From Lantana camara (taxonomy: Eukaryota; Streptophyta; Magnoliopsida; Lamiales; Verbenaceae): a DNA stretch of 64,000 nt. The position numbers and the translations under genes were made by a program. Below are positions 22,780 through 35,700 of this stretch, in pieces. Below the pieces are notes generated by a model that worked only from the letters and a program-made list of their open reading frames with translations, was not told the origin of the DNA and ran no database searches. The stretch's first letter is position 1, and each line of letters begins with the position of its first letter. Location: assembly GCA_037501455.1 (NCBI GenBank), contig CM074856.1, positions 18,497,001-18,561,000 on the forward strand, given 5' to 3'.

Positions 22780-25231
22780 TAGGGATGGCAATGGGCCGGG
22801 TCCAATGGGTCCTGGATCCGGACCCGCCCCACGAGACCCGTGAAGGACCCGCTCCAATGGGTCCTGGAGCGGGTCTGGATCCAAAAAAAATGGACCCATT
22901 AATAACGGGTCCTTAACGGGTCCGCTCCAGACCCGCTCCAGGACCCGGCCCCAATATTAATATAAAAAAAAAAAAAATTGCAAACACTATCCTCAACTCA
23001 AAATTACTTTTGTATCTAAGTTTCTACGCCAAAATTTTTTTCTCCACCAACGATCTCTGCACACTGCCGTCACGCCACCATCTTCCACCGCCACGTCGTC
23101 ACCGTCACGCCGCCATCTTCTACCAGCAAGTCTCCGCCGTCTCCCACATTCGCCGCTGAGTTTCTCCACTGCTTTCTTTGTTCTTGGGTTAGTCAAAATT
23201 CTTGAATTTGTTGGAAATCTGAAATTTCACTTTTAAATCGGCTATCGTTTACTTTTTTGTGATTTTTGGGGTTTTGATTTGGTGGGTTTTTGGATTTTAG
23301 GGATGAATTAATCTTGTGGATGAATTTCTTTTGTGAAGTATATTCTGTGGCCACTTAGTCGAATTTTAGGGATGAACAATTGTTAGTCAAAAAAGATATG
23401 ATTTTTCCCTTCCCCGATCAATCTGCGATCAACACAACCAAACACAACTCAATTAAGAGAAACAAGAGAAATTTGGATTAATTGTGTGTTTGTTTATCCC
23501 AGTCCCCTTTTTTTTACTGTTTGTGAAGGTTACAGATAAGAACCCAACAATGTCATTTATTTTGGTAGATGGGCGGATTTTTCACATTTTTCAGATTTTA
23601 ATTTCTATTTTTTTTTTATTAACTTTGGTTGAAAGAAATTAGAATGTTTTAAGTTTGTTTATGTGAAATGAAATCAAACCGCATAGCCCGATTGGGATGG
23701 AGGCATATGGCTTTGACGGCATTAATGATTTGTACAATTAATTCGGCTTTTATGTACTTATTGTTGTTTTAAATTGATTCATATTGTTGTTGGTTTGGAT
23801 GATTTATTAGGAAAAGCAACAAGAACTTGCATTGTTAAGTGTAAAACTAGTGCAAGAATTTGTTTGTATCCAAAACCCATATTACCATTTTCAGCTGTAA
23901 TAATTTGTTATGGGATTGTGGCTTGGTTTAGTTGTATATCCTTCCTTTTCAACCTTATGGACCACAAATTGGAAATATTCTGTTGTTTAATTGGTTTAAG
24001 GATGCAGACTTGTTGCAACTTTTGACTTGTTGCAAGCACTTGTTGTTGGAGTCCAGTGCATTTCTGATGCTCATATCAACTTAAAAACAGCTTCTTTTAA
24101 GCCAAATATATGTGCTTAAATAAGTTATAATTAATGTGTGCTTGCATTCATACTCATATACTATAAGAATATATAATGTGTATGAGTCATAGTAACTGCA
24201 ACATGATCATACACATGATATTCAAGCACTACATTCTGAACTTTACGCTCTGTCTTCCTATTTAATTGACTAAGTTTGTGTAGATTAATGTTTGATTCCT
24301 ATTTTATTATCTATTTTATTAGGTGATATGGAATCTGGCCAAGGTTCTTTTGATCGTGAAGAAAGTAACACTACACTACGTGGAGATGATTTAGATTTGG
24401 GTGAGGATGAAATAGGGTCCGGGTCTGTTGTTGGAGACAAGAGAAAGAGAACTTCTAAAGTATGGAATCATTTCAAAAGAGTGAAGATTTCACTATGTAA
24501 ATATATTGCCTTTCATTTTGTACTTAGAAATATTTTCAACTTTCATTTTGTACTTAGAAATATTTTCAACTCGTATAATCTGCAGTGGGAACAAATTGTA
24601 ATCACGTGGTCTTAACACCTATAATCCCCATTATCATGTCAAGAAACAACAGAAAAGCACTAGTTCTTATGATACAATGATGCAGAATTTGAAAAGAAAT
24701 GGAAATTTTAATAAATCGGGATCTAAGTTTATTTACTTAGAACATGCATGATAATCACTCTCAATTATTAGTTTTTATGATGTACTTACAGTTTCTATAC
24801 TTAGTAAAATGACACTCCTTCAATATCTCATTTATTTTAGGTTTGAGTCAAATTAAATCACTAAAGTGTAATAGTCGTCAATTTTCTAAAAACTACATTT
24901 ACTTAAACGAATCCAAATATGTTAAAACAAATCGAAAATGAATCAATCCGTCTAAAATTATTAAAACTTATCTAAAACGGGTCGAATGAGATAAAAATAT
25001 GACAAAATAGAACAAAAATGAATAAACGGGTCCAAACGGGTCTGGATTGGACCCGGATCCAACGGGTCCAAAAATAGATCCAACGGGTCTAACGGGTCTA
25101 ATGGGTCTAACGGGTCTGGATCGGGTCTGGACCCATTTATGCCCTAATGGATCTGGGGCGGGTCCAGACCCGTCACGGGGCGGGTCCAGACCCGGCGGGT
25201 CAGATCCAGACCCGCTCCATTGCCAACCCTA
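22780..25231 (+). mobile_element. Non-autonomous hAT element (2452 bp) inside the MULE transposase
   Basis: The ends are TAGGGATGGCAATGG and (reverse complement) TAGGGTTGGCAATGG. The 8-bp target duplication gttacgaa is at 22772-22779 and 25232-25239. The subterminal zones (about 22795-22940 and 25025-25215) are dense in gggtcc/gggtctgg motifs, a usual hAT feature that can bind transposase. A partial transposase exon remains at 24328-24500. The rest is non-coding. Confidence 0.9.
24328..24500 (+). pseudogene. hAT transposase N-terminal fragment
   Basis: The reading frame from MESGQGSFDREES contains KRKRTSKVWNHFKRVKI, the start of the BED zinc-finger region seen at the N-terminus of plant hAT transposases (TSKVW-NHF). 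It then runs into AT-rich DNA, and the dimerisation and catalytic regions are absent. The element is therefore a deletion derivative of an autonomous hAT. Confidence 0.65.
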
Positions 25232-26954
25232 GTTACGAATAAAAGGTCACACCCCAATACCGATTCAAATTGGGTTGCGTGTGTGATGAAGGCCCATATC
25301 ATGGCAAATCCTAAATACAAACCGAAAGATATAGTTTCTTATATCCAGAACGAGCACAATGTGGAAATTCCATACCATACTGCCTGGCTGGGCAAGGAGA
25401 TAGAACTACATGAAATTCATGGTTCTGATGTTGGGTCTTATAACCGACTCCATTGGTATGTGGATGTTGTGAGACGTTCGAATCCCGGCAGCATTTGTGA
25501 TTTGAAGACAAAACAACCGGATAACAGGTTTAACCACTTGTTTATGGCTTTGAATGCTTGTTTGGTAGGATTTCTTAGAGGTTGTAGGAAAATAGTTTTC
25601 CTTGACGGCACTCATATCAAGAGCAAATTCAAATGTCATTTGCTTTGTGCGACAGCGAAGGATGGGAACAATCAGTTGTTTACAATAGCATACGCTGTCG
25701 TTGACTCAGAGAATGATGAGAATTGGAAATGGTTTTGCCAAAAGTTGAGACATGCTCTTGAAAGTCAGCCTATGCTTTGTGATTTTAGACAGTACACATT
25801 CTTCTCCGACAGGCATCTGGGACTTGTTACGCATGTGCCAAGGGTATTTCCAGGCTGCCAACATGCATTTTGCCTCAGACATTTGGTGGATAACTTCAGA
25901 ACTCAGGTATTTGTTTACCGATTAGTGTGATGAGTTGATACGTATGCTCCTTTTCTTGATAATAAAGTGGATGCTGGTTATCATTATCGCAGGTCCTTAG
26001 GAAGCATTATCCCAAACTGAACAAAAAACATTGGACCAATGTGTTCAATGCAGCAGCATATGCTCCTACCAGGGCTGAGTACTCCCTGCACATCAACAAA
26101 ATCCTTAAAGCAATGCATTATTTACCGGTAATCGATTTGGTATCATCAACAACAATATTGCAGAGTGTTGGAATAGTTGGGTGAAGGATGCGAGATCCCT
26201 CCCAATTGTTGCTTTGATTGACCGGATTAGGCAGCAGATAATGACCATGATGTGCAATAGAAGGGAGCAAAGTCATGAATGGCAAACACACCTTTGTATG
26301 GATATAGAGGTGATGGTCAAGGCTGAATTTGAAGTAGGGAGGAGCTTGGATGTTGTGCGAGCCAACTCAGTGACATTTGAGGTGAATGAAGGGGAATTCC
26401 GACACACAGTAGACCTTGGCAAGCGGGAATGTTCTTATAATTACTGGCAGATCTTGAAGCTCCCCTGCAAACATGCTTGTGCATGCATTGGCAAGAAAGG
26501 GTGGTCGGTATACGATTTTTGTGATGATGCTTATTCAGTTGAAACGTATAAAAAAGCATATGAGAACATTATTTTCCCTGTACCGAATGCTGATATGGTC
26601 TCAAATGTTGAGGTTCAGATCATGCCTCCCGATGTGAGGCCTCAGCCTGGTCGACCGAAGAGGAATAGGTTCCCATCGCAGGTCGTCAAAGCTGTTACTG
26701 TATGCTCATCATGTAAAAGGCCTGGGCATAACAAGAGAACATGCAGGGGCCCTGTGTCAAATTGACTGTTTGTATGTTGTTGGGTATGTTGTTTAATTCT
26801 GGATCCTAATCACGTTTATATGATTTGTTTTCGCACAGAAACTGAAGATTGGCCGAAATTTCAGTGGAGGCTTGCCATTTTGGCTTGATGATGGACCTGG
26901 TAAATGACTTTTTTTTAACTTTTTTTCACTTGTCTTTGTATTTTTTGTTGGATA

Positions 26955-28455
26955 CTGTAATAATGCGTAATTGAAAGGGGAATTTGTCCAGTGAAACTGT
27001 AATAATGCGTAATTGGAAGGGTGATTTGTCCAGTGGAACTGTAATAATGCGTAATTGGAAGGGTGATTTGTCCTGTGAAAATGTAAACAAAACATTGCAA
27101 CATTAACAAGATTGATTGAATGATGATCACATCATTACAACAATATAGTTATGAACAAGATTCTGAATAAAACATTGCAACATTAACAAGATTGATTGAA
27201 TGATGATCACATTATTACAACAATACAGTTATGAACAAGATTCTGAATAAAATATTGCAACATTAACAAGTTTGATTGAATCATGCTCACATCATTACAA
27301 TAATATACTTATGAACAAGATTCTGAATTGTAATGATGTGAGCATGATTCAATAAATCTTGTTAATGTTGCAATGTTTTATTCAGAATCTTGTTCATAAC
27401 TATATTGTTGTAATGATGTGATCATCATTCAATCAATCTTGTTAATGTTGCAATGTTTTATTTACAGTTTCAGTGGACAAATAACTCTTCCAATTACGCA
27501 TTATTACGGTTTCAGTGGACAAATCACCCTTCCAATTACGCATTATTACGGTTTCACTGGACAAATCACCCTTCCAATTACGCATTATTACAGTTTCACT
27601 AGACAAATCACCCTTTCAATTACGCATTTCAATTACGAATTATTACAGTTTCACTGGACAAATCACCCTTCCAATTACGCATCATTACAGTGTCCCTGGA
27701 CAAATCACCCTTTACTACAGTTTCACTGGACAAATCACCCTTCTAATTACGCATTACTACAGTTTCACTGGACAAATCACCCTTTCAATTACTTATTATT
27801 ACAGTTTCATTAGACAAATCACCCTTCCAATTACGCATTATTACAGTGTCCCTGGACAAATCACCCTTTCAATTACTCATTACTACAGTTTCACTGGACA
27901 AATCACCCTTTCAATTACGCATTACTACATTTTCATTGGACAAATCACCCTTCCAATTACGCATTATTACAGTTTCACTGGACAAATTCCCCTTTCAATT
28001 ACGCATTATTACAGTGTCCCTGGACAAATCACCCTTTCAATTACGCATTACTACATTTTCACTGGGCAAATCACCCTTTCAATTACGCATTATTACAATT
28101 TCACTGGACAAATCACCCTCCAATTACGCATTACTACATTTTCACTGGACAAATCACCCTTCCAATTACCCTTCCAATTACGCATTACTACAGTTTCACT
28201 GGACAAATCACCCTTCCAATTACGCATTATTACAGTTTCACTGGACAAATTCCCCTTTCAATTACGCATTATTACAGTGTCCCTGGACAAATCACCCTTT
28301 CAATTACGCATTACTACATTTTCACTGGGCAAATCACCCTTTCAATTATGCATTATTACAGTTTCATTGGACAAATCACCCTCCAATTACGTATTACTAC
28401 ATTTTCACTGGACAAATCACCCTTCCAATTACGCATTATTACAGTTTCACTGGAA
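26955..28455. repeat. Inverted minisatellite, 42-bp unit, about two dozen copies
   Basis: The unit contains tttcactggacaaatcaccc followed by ttccaattacgcattattac. About 24 copies run in one orientation from about 27468 to 28455, and three run in the opposite orientation at about 26955-27080. Between them, a second unit of about 75 bp (aacattgcaacattaacaag, gattgattgaatgatgatca) is repeated and then inverted about an axis near 27327. The whole block can fold into a long hairpin. It lies exactly between the two converging MULE genes. Confidence 0.92.
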
Positions 28456-30901
28456 AAATAAATAACAATCTAATTGAAATTTGAATTATATAGATAAAAC
28501 CAGATTGTTTTTCTAGAAAGGCATTGGCTAACTTAAAGCGGTATTCGGCGATGTTGCATGTCTCGGCATATGTCCTGAACTCGCCAGTCTCTCGAACAAG
28601 CATCTCACCATATAGACACATTAATACACCACAATCATTGCTCCCCTTATCCTGAATTCTCATTCGTCCCCGCCCCAATTCCCTCTCTTTGGAACTCTTG
28701 ACAACATTGTTCTTAATCCACAACTTCCAGAGGAAATCTGAGTATACTTCGACATCGGTGGCAGCTTCTTCTGTATGCATTGAGTTGTAGTGACTGAAAC
28801 GTTTGTGCTCGGTCTCATACACCAACATATGCCAGTGAGAATTTGTCAGTAAAGGGAAAATAATATAACGACATGAGAACATAACTGTTGAAGACACCTC
28901 GTTCAGGGTCATGACGTAGTCACTTTTCATCTGGTGCGTCATGAACTCGTTGATTGCAGATGAGACAATGTAATGGACAGTCTTCTTCTTTGTCTTTCCT
29001 GTGCCCCTGTTCTTCAATTTCCCCACAAATTCAACTGACACATGAGGGTTAACAAAATGTACATCGTGGAATTTCGGCACAAGGTACCAGGGCTTGTTAG
29101 CAGGTCGTAATAGGACAGAATAACATTATCATTGGTCTCCTTTCCCAAAATTAGATCTCGTAGATCGTACACGAAGACAAAACTCGTCTTACTTGTATAC
29201 ACAACATCATGGCTGCAAAAGATTATAATGAAACAGTCAACAACATTCTGCCAACTAAACTCATTGAATTAAGTAAGAACACTTACTTTTGAGCCTTCGT
29301 GTAGCTCATAATCAAATTAAATGCCCTATTCCGTTGCTCCTCAGTGACGACCTCAAATCCTGGGGCCTCCTTAGGCCTACTGTCCACTTGAGCTCCATCA
29401 AACACAATCACCTAATACATAATTATCCAATGATAAATCAAACACACGCGCATAGTTAAAAGACATTGTAATATTGAATCTTGTATGTAATATGTTCTCA
29501 CATTTTCTTCCACACGCTCCCTCACATCGTGCTTTCTCTTTGATCTAACCTCAGCTCGTCCGGAATCACAATCACCTTCCCCATCCTCAATCAAATCAAC
29601 TTGAACTCCTACATCAACACATTCCGGTGTCTCTTCCACACAAACCGTTTTAACTCCTTCATCGACACATTCAAGTGCCTTTTCCACACAAACGGTTTGA
29701 ACTCCTTGATCGACACTTTGCGCTTTTTCTGCTACGCAAACAACTTGATCCCCTTCGTCAACAAAAACTTCTTCCTCCGCTCTGGACAGACTTCTCTCTA
29801 TTTTGTTAGCCGCTCGTAAGGGAACAATCTGCGTATTTTTAAATCAACAGACTTTCTTACAAAACATTTGAATAAAATATGCATATTGGTTTAAATTACC
29901 AAAGATTACGGACTTACATCTGAGAGGCAAATACTTTCCAGTTCCTTCTTCGCATTCTCTTTCGTACTAGGCAGTGTACTCCCTTTCCATTTAAACAAAC
30001 GAGGGAATGCTGCCAACCTTCTTGAGATGCCAAACTTCTGGATTCGTTCATGAAACCATGCCTGACATAAACAATAACTTAAGTAGGTGTATATATAGGT
30101 ATAAACGACACAATCTACAAAACCAAGCCGACGACTTACCAACAAACCCATAGTACATCCATCAAGAAAATCATGTTTATCCACAACATGCTTCCTAATA
30201 CCTTGAATCAAAAACATATGAGCCGCCGTGCCCCACACGTACTGTCCAATCCTGGACAAATCATCTACATACCAAATAAGCGCAGCAGGCACACGTACAC
30301 TGCTACGTGGGAACAACAAACAATTAAAAACGTATAAAATATACATCCGTACAAAATCATCAATGCCATCGTCATCAGTCCTTCCGACGAATTCGTGCAG
30401 TTTACTCTCGATGTTAGTTCGGGAGACATTGTTTCCCTTATTGCCAAAATGCTTGATCAAGGTATTGGATTTACTCTTGCCCACAACCACGACAGGATGA
30501 CCGGAATGCCGCATACCAATAACAATGCTGAATTCCTCCTCACAAAATAAAACTTCTTGGCTACCAAATTTAAATGTATTTGTGCTGCAGTTGTAGTAAT
30601 TGAGCAACAACCCAACTCTGTTAATGCTCCCCTTCTGAACAGGCGCTCCAAAAAAACAACCAAACGGCGATTTCTTAACTGCATCGAGTTGACCAGGAGA
30701 CATTTGGTCACGAATTTTATAGATAACCTCACTGAATCTCTCCAACACGCACTGATGCAAAATCGAATACACCCGCTTCTTCGAAAGCGTGCCCTCATCA
30801 GTCTCATGGATGTCTACCTCTGATCTTTTTCTCTTTCCCCTGCTTGTTTCGGCCGGGGACGGAACAATCATCAACGGCGTCGTCGACATTGAGCGAACCA
30901 T
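28439..30901 (-). pseudogene. Ulp1-like cysteine protease with DUF1985-type N-terminus (MULE cargo), damaged
   Basis: Exons read on the minus strand: about 30901-30140 (N-terminal region of the kind found in plant MULE Ulp1 proteins), 30063-29920, 29830-29505 (acidic, with a repeat VCVEKALECVDEGVKTVCVE), 29412-29287, then about 29217-28440. The last holds the C48 protease region: SHWHMLVYE with the catalytic His, HYNSM where the family normally has an Asp, and QDKGSNDCGVLMC with the Gln and the nucleophile Cys. A one-base frame shift occurs at about 29090, between DLLTSPG and the frame giving WYLVPKFHDVHF. The Asn in place of the Asp and the frameshift suggest a dead protease. In intact relatives this enzyme would cleave SUMO-like conjugates; its role in MULEs is unknown. 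Confidence 0.8.
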
Positions 30902-31359
30902 CTATCGAATAAAAATCGATTCAATGTTCCTTATTTAACAAACTCCTGAAACCCTTACTTGTTGAGTTAAAATCATCATTTACCAAATACAAACTGGAAT
31001 ATGGCAGAAAAAATGGAATTTCTGACCATTTATGGAAGAAAACTAACCTCGACACGTTGGGTGCGACGTACCTTCCTCTTAGACCTTACCATTTCAAGCA
31101 ATGACCTAAAACAGAGTGTTCGTCTTGGAGGCGTGGTTGGTAGCTCGTAGGGGTTTCGCCTCTAATGTGGGTGTGTGGGCCGTTCAGTCTCCAATAACTT
31201 CTTCTACACTTGTCGGCGGTGGTGTGCGGCGGTCTGCAGCGGCGGGCGGTGGTGTGCGGCAGTCTGCAGCGGCGGGCGGTGGCGGGAGATGGTGAAGAAT
31301 GACAAATTCCCACCGATGGAGGAGGGATTTGGATGCTTGGTATGGATTGTGATTATTCA

Positions 31360-31509
31360 ATTTTAGCAGGGATACTTTGGTAATTTTAGGCGATTTAGGG
31401 GGTTTTGAAAAAATATGTTGTGTATTGGGGATGTAAAATAGTATGATTTCAAATTGGGGGGTTTAGGATAACATTGTTGCCTTATTAGGGATTGTTCAAT
31501 AATTTGCCG
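31360..31509. repeat. Right terminal inverted repeat of the MULE
   Basis: Inverted copy of 21690-21835, ending in TTTGCCG before the target duplication ttgaaaaaat. Confidence 0.8.
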
Positions 31510-31519
31510 TTGAAAAAAT

Positions 31520-32700
31520 CCCTAACTTCTCAGCCCCACTAGTTCCACCTTCCAACATCGCGCCGCCGCCGCCCACCGTCTCAGCTCTCATTTCTGCAAA
31601 TCACTCGCTTTGTGCCTCCACCACCACAGAGCCACCACCCCAGCTCTCTTCGTGCCTTTTTTTTTTTTTTTTTTTTTTCACCTTCGCAGGTGTGTGGTTT
31701 ATTTGATTTTTCTAATTTTTTGATTTACTTATTTATTTCTACAGTAGTTAGAAATTAATATAAATAGCCCTTTCAAAAAAAACAAAAGAAATTAATATAA
31801 ATAGCGAGGTTTTAGAATCTCAACCGAACTCGAACCTGTTTTCTGAAGCTCGTCAGGCTAGTGGCCGAGTTCGTCAAATACTCAAATGGGGACAGGCTCG
31901 GGATCGAGCTCGATTCGGAAAATAATGGGGGTAGGGCTTAGCTTAATTTCGAATTTTATTGTTCACCAGCTTTACACACTTCACTCCACTTGGCCACCTA
32001 ACGCCGCCGCCAACTCCTCCACCCGCCGCCGCCTCTGCGTAGCCCACTGATTCTGCTGTCAAGATAGCGGCGGCGTTTCAGCCACTCGGAGGTAAGAAAC
32101 TATTAGAAACTGAAAATGATGTAAAATCTGTTTAGTAGTTTTAGGGAGATGGAGTTAAGAGGTTAAATTATTAAATTTGTTTACATGCATTGCTTGAATT
32201 TATCCCTATGGATGAGAAATGAGTTCGATTGCTCGGAGAGTTAAGAAATATGGGGTTTCGATTTAATCAATTTGCTTTTTTACCTGTAACTTATCATTGC
32301 TATGTTTGTGCGTCTCCGTTGATGGCATGGTGGGACTATGTTCTGCTCTATAGGTAAAAAGCCTGCATATTTGAAAAAAATGAGCTCAAAAAATGGATAT
32401 TTGCCAAAAAATGGAATTAATTAGGTGGTTGGGTGTTGTGTACTTCATTCATTTCAAAATGCGAAGAACAACACAAGGCGATCATCATTGAAATTTATGT
32501 AAAAATGGTTACCTAGTCTAAGTGCATTACTTTCTCAGGCTTTGCAGATTTATTATCCTTAAAATGTATTGTTTGATTGTGCGAAATGAATTTATATTTC
32601 TTGCATAGGGACCTCTTCCGACTCAGCCTATCTGGACTCATATTACCTGGATTCTTTTTGTTGGCCTAATCCATTTTTTATCCAATCTATTGGAGCAAAC
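31520..32700 (+). promoter_or_regulatory. Promoter and 5' UTR of argininosuccinate lyase, with a 5' UTR intron
   Basis: A GC-richer leader near 31990-32091 ends in ACTCGGAG|GTAAGA. An acceptor TTGCATAG at 32601-32608 precedes the last leader segment (32609-32700) before the ATG. This implies a 517-nt 5' UTR intron (32092-32608). A (T)n run lies at about 31659-31678. The MULE end is only about 500 bp upstream of the leader. Confidence 0.55.
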
Positions 32701-35700
32701 ATGACCTGCTCATTTGCTGCCCCTAGCATTAGCATACCGAAGGAGTTGCTTTCCAAACCCATCTTCACCTCAACCCTTAAAAGACCTAGCGTGCCACTAG
32801 TAGTTCACCGTCGCTCATTCTCAGTCGCCGCCATGCAGATGAACTCCAAAGAGGCCAAGTTATGGGGGGGAAGATTTGAGGAGAGCGTGACAGATGCCGT
32901 TGAGAAATTTACTGAGTCGATTTCATTTGACAAAGCACTCTACAAGCATGATATCATGGGCAGCCGTGCACATGCATCCATGCTCGCTCATCAGGTACGG
33001 ATGATCCATTGATTTTTTCTCGCATATGCATCCATGCTTGCTCATTAGGTACCAATGATCCATTGATTTTTTCTCCATATTTTAAGATTGTTTGGTTTAA
33101 TGATCTCAACGAGGAAAGAAAAATCTAGGGTAATAAAAAGAAAAATCCTAGGGTAATAAAAAGAAAAATAAAGAAATATGTAAATTCTTGCTTGTCTCGT
33201 TGTCTATGAAAAGCAGCAAGAATACAGTGAGAAAATGTATTGGAGGATGGTAATAATAAATGTACTGGAGAAAGACCTGGTGCTAAATATACTTTTATGT
33301 CTCATTAACAATAAATTGTTTGTTGATCAAAATATGTCTGGTTGATGCTAATTGTATTGTATAATTGTAATGTTAGGACCTGATTAGCAACACCGAGAGG
33401 GATAACATTTTGAAAGGTCTTGATGAAATTGAGAGTCAAATTGAGAGAGGTGAATTTGCATGGAGGACTGACAGAGAGGATGTCCACATGAACATTGAAG
33501 CTGCACTCACTGACTTGGTTGGCGAGCCTGCAAAGAAACTTCACACTGCTCGTAGTAGAAATGACCAAGTCTGCACAGATTTTCGACTTTGGTGCCGAGA
33601 TGCAATTGATGCAATTATTTTACGTATCAAGAATCTTCAGGTTTTCTGTAGTAACTTATCTGTATCTTATTTTTTCCCATTCAACATACAGTTAGAGTCC
33701 TAATGATAATGCCCTTTGCGATAATGAAATTCTTACCTGATTTACAACTGTCTAATCTAATTATTAAGTGGAATGGAACTGTTGTACAATTGAATTTTTT
33801 CTGTCACATATATTGTCTATAGGATTTTCAATGCTTAATGAGACCAAGAGTCAAGGTTCCATAACTTTGTGCAACAACTGCAGCAGTCTCCCTATCCACT
33901 AATATATTTTTGTCTTGTCCTCTGGCTGAGATATATCATCTGTGCATTCTGCAGGTTTCTTTGGTGAAGCTGGCATTGAAGAATGAGGGTCTGATAGTTC
34001 CGGGGTATACCCATTTGCAAAGGGCACAGCCTATTCTTCTGCAACATCTTCTTTTAGCTTATGTTGAGCAGGTTAGTTAATCCCAGCTTATTTATGATAT
34101 GTTAAATTTTATATATCGCATCGTTCATCCTGTTTGTGGGACGCTTGTGCTGCTATTATACCCCTTTTCCATCTTATATCCTGATTGAGCCAATAATCAC
34201 TCAATTCTCAACCACCTTGCACAGGAACCTTAACTTTTAAAATCCTTCCTCCAAGGCCAGCCTGTAGCAGAAGTACACATTTTGTATTACAAAAATGACA
34301 TCTTGCATAGCAATAATACTAGGATTTGTTATTCACAGGAAATCTATTTAAAAGTGCCTATTGTGCAGGAAAAGCATACATGCTAGCAAAAAAAAGTAAT
34401 TCAGCAACTTGTCTTTTCCCTCTCTTTACTTTTATAAATCGTTTCTTGCTGTTTTTCTGTCAGGCAACTTATGTTGCTCTAAATTGCTTGCTATCTCAGC
34501 ATTCTTTCTCTTAACTTCCAATTTGACTCGACCTGAGTATCTGTATGTAGATGAGATTATCCCTTGGGAAGAATGATGCTAATCATTCTTTGATATTGAG
34601 TTGTTATTTTTCCTTGTGCATCTGTCATGTTTGTTTCATGTTTTGCATTGTAGTTGTTTGGTAAATTGAGATGACTAGCTTATCTATCTTCATCGAGATG
34701 TGTTGAATTTATGACTATGAGTTATATATTCATAGTTGCTGGGTTCATGATGTGTTGCAGCTTGAACGTGATGCTTCTCGTTTGGCGGACTGCTCTGTGA
34801 GAATGAATTTCTGCCCCCTGGGTGCCTGTGCATTAGCTGGCACTGGCCTACCCATTGACAGGTTCATGACTTCTAAGGCTCTGGGATTCACTGACCCCAT
34901 GAGAAACAGGTGTGAACTGAAGTTTACGGTTTACATAAGTTCAAAGTTTCTCGAGCTCCGTGTATGATTCCTTTTTCTCCCTCAGTTCAATGTTGGCATG
35001 TGTTTTATAAATCAGTGTTCTTACTCTTTTTTCCTTATAAGGTTATTGGCATTGTTCAAGCCTCATCTGGAAACAACATAGACAGCGACAATTCTAGTAA
35101 TCTTTTTATGTTTTATTTGGCTAAACCCAGTGCCTTTTGTTAATTTATGGCCATTCAGGTTGATTTGTTCAAGATGCTAGATTAGCTTTCCCTTTCTCAC
35201 TCAGCCACAACTGATCAATTATATCCATGATGTGAATAAATAAGATACTGAGGGTTAGTTTTGTCTGTGGCAAATGCTATAATGTCCAATATATGTATCA
35301 GTTATTATATTGTGTCGGGTATTCCTATACATCTTGGGTTTACTAATAAAATACGTTTTGCAGGATATTCTCAATCTTGATAGTGGGTTTATTCTTATCA
35401 TCAGCATTTTAAACTATATATTATTATGCCATTTGCTTCCAGTTTTTATATTCGAAATGCGAACTTCCTTCCAAATTCACTCAGACCGAAGCAAGGTTTC
35501 ACGAGAACTGAGCGATGTAGTTATTATTGAAACATTGATCTAGTGATCCAGATAATAGAAATGATAGTTCCAAACTTCCAGAGAAAGATTAGTGAAAATT
35601 AGTGAAAAAGGTGCTGCCAATGACTTTGGGGGTAATTCAGCCTATTTTTTAAATTGTATTAGACAAAGTTGATTATTTGGCACAGCAATATACTATTGTG

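Larger units (their letters stand above)
22049..26765 (+). pseudogene. mudrA-like MULE transposase, disrupted
   Basis: Domains in order: an N-terminal PB1-like stretch (22070-22300); the MuDR DNA-binding domain (about 22545-22780, VGQAFKDANDCR and KNDTDKIIATCPDENCNWRF); the transposase core (about 25540-26160) with FLDGTHIKSKFKCHLL and SDRHLGL, which hold two of the catalytic Asp residues; a SWIM zinc finger (CSYNYW...LPCKHAC, about 26430-26490); and a C-terminal zinc knuckle (CSSCKRPGHNKRTC). One intron (about 25909-25993) is intact. Damage: an in-frame TAA at about 22303, an in-frame TGA at about 22616, a one-base frameshift at about 26128, and a 2.45-kb hAT insertion at 22780. With the insertion and its duplication removed, the reading frame passes straight across the junction. 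Confidence 0.9.
21690..31509. mobile_element. MULE of the Ulp1-carrying type (9.8 kb), interrupted by a hAT element
   Basis: Long inverted ends (about 145 bp) are flanked by the 10-bp direct duplication ttgaaaaaat (21680-21689 and 31510-31519). It carries a mudrA-like transposase gene on the plus strand and a Ulp1-like protease gene on the minus strand, converging on a minisatellite. Without the hAT insertion it would be about 7.4 kb. Plant MULEs with captured Ulp1-like genes are known (Kiddo/KI-MULE type). Both genes are damaged, so this copy is not autonomous. Confidence 0.88.

Noticed and set aside
22993..23196. Arg-rich minus-strand frame in the hAT element
   Set aside because: It arises from a ccgccgtc-rich leader-like stretch and has no domain. 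The likely leader of the lost transposase runs on the plus strand.
26955..28455. CRISPR-like regular repeat
   Set aside because: Repeats are back to back with no unique spacers, and this is plant nuclear DNA inside a MULE.
27515..28465. A 316-codon open frame across the minisatellite
   Set aside because: The 42-bp unit is 14 codons long and stop-free in several frames, so the long frame follows from the repeat. The product is a monotonous 14-residue repeat with no start context or homolog.
31086..31366. Arg/Cys-rich frames near the MULE right end
   Set aside because: They come from a short ggcggtggtgtgcggc tandem motif on both strands, not from a gene.
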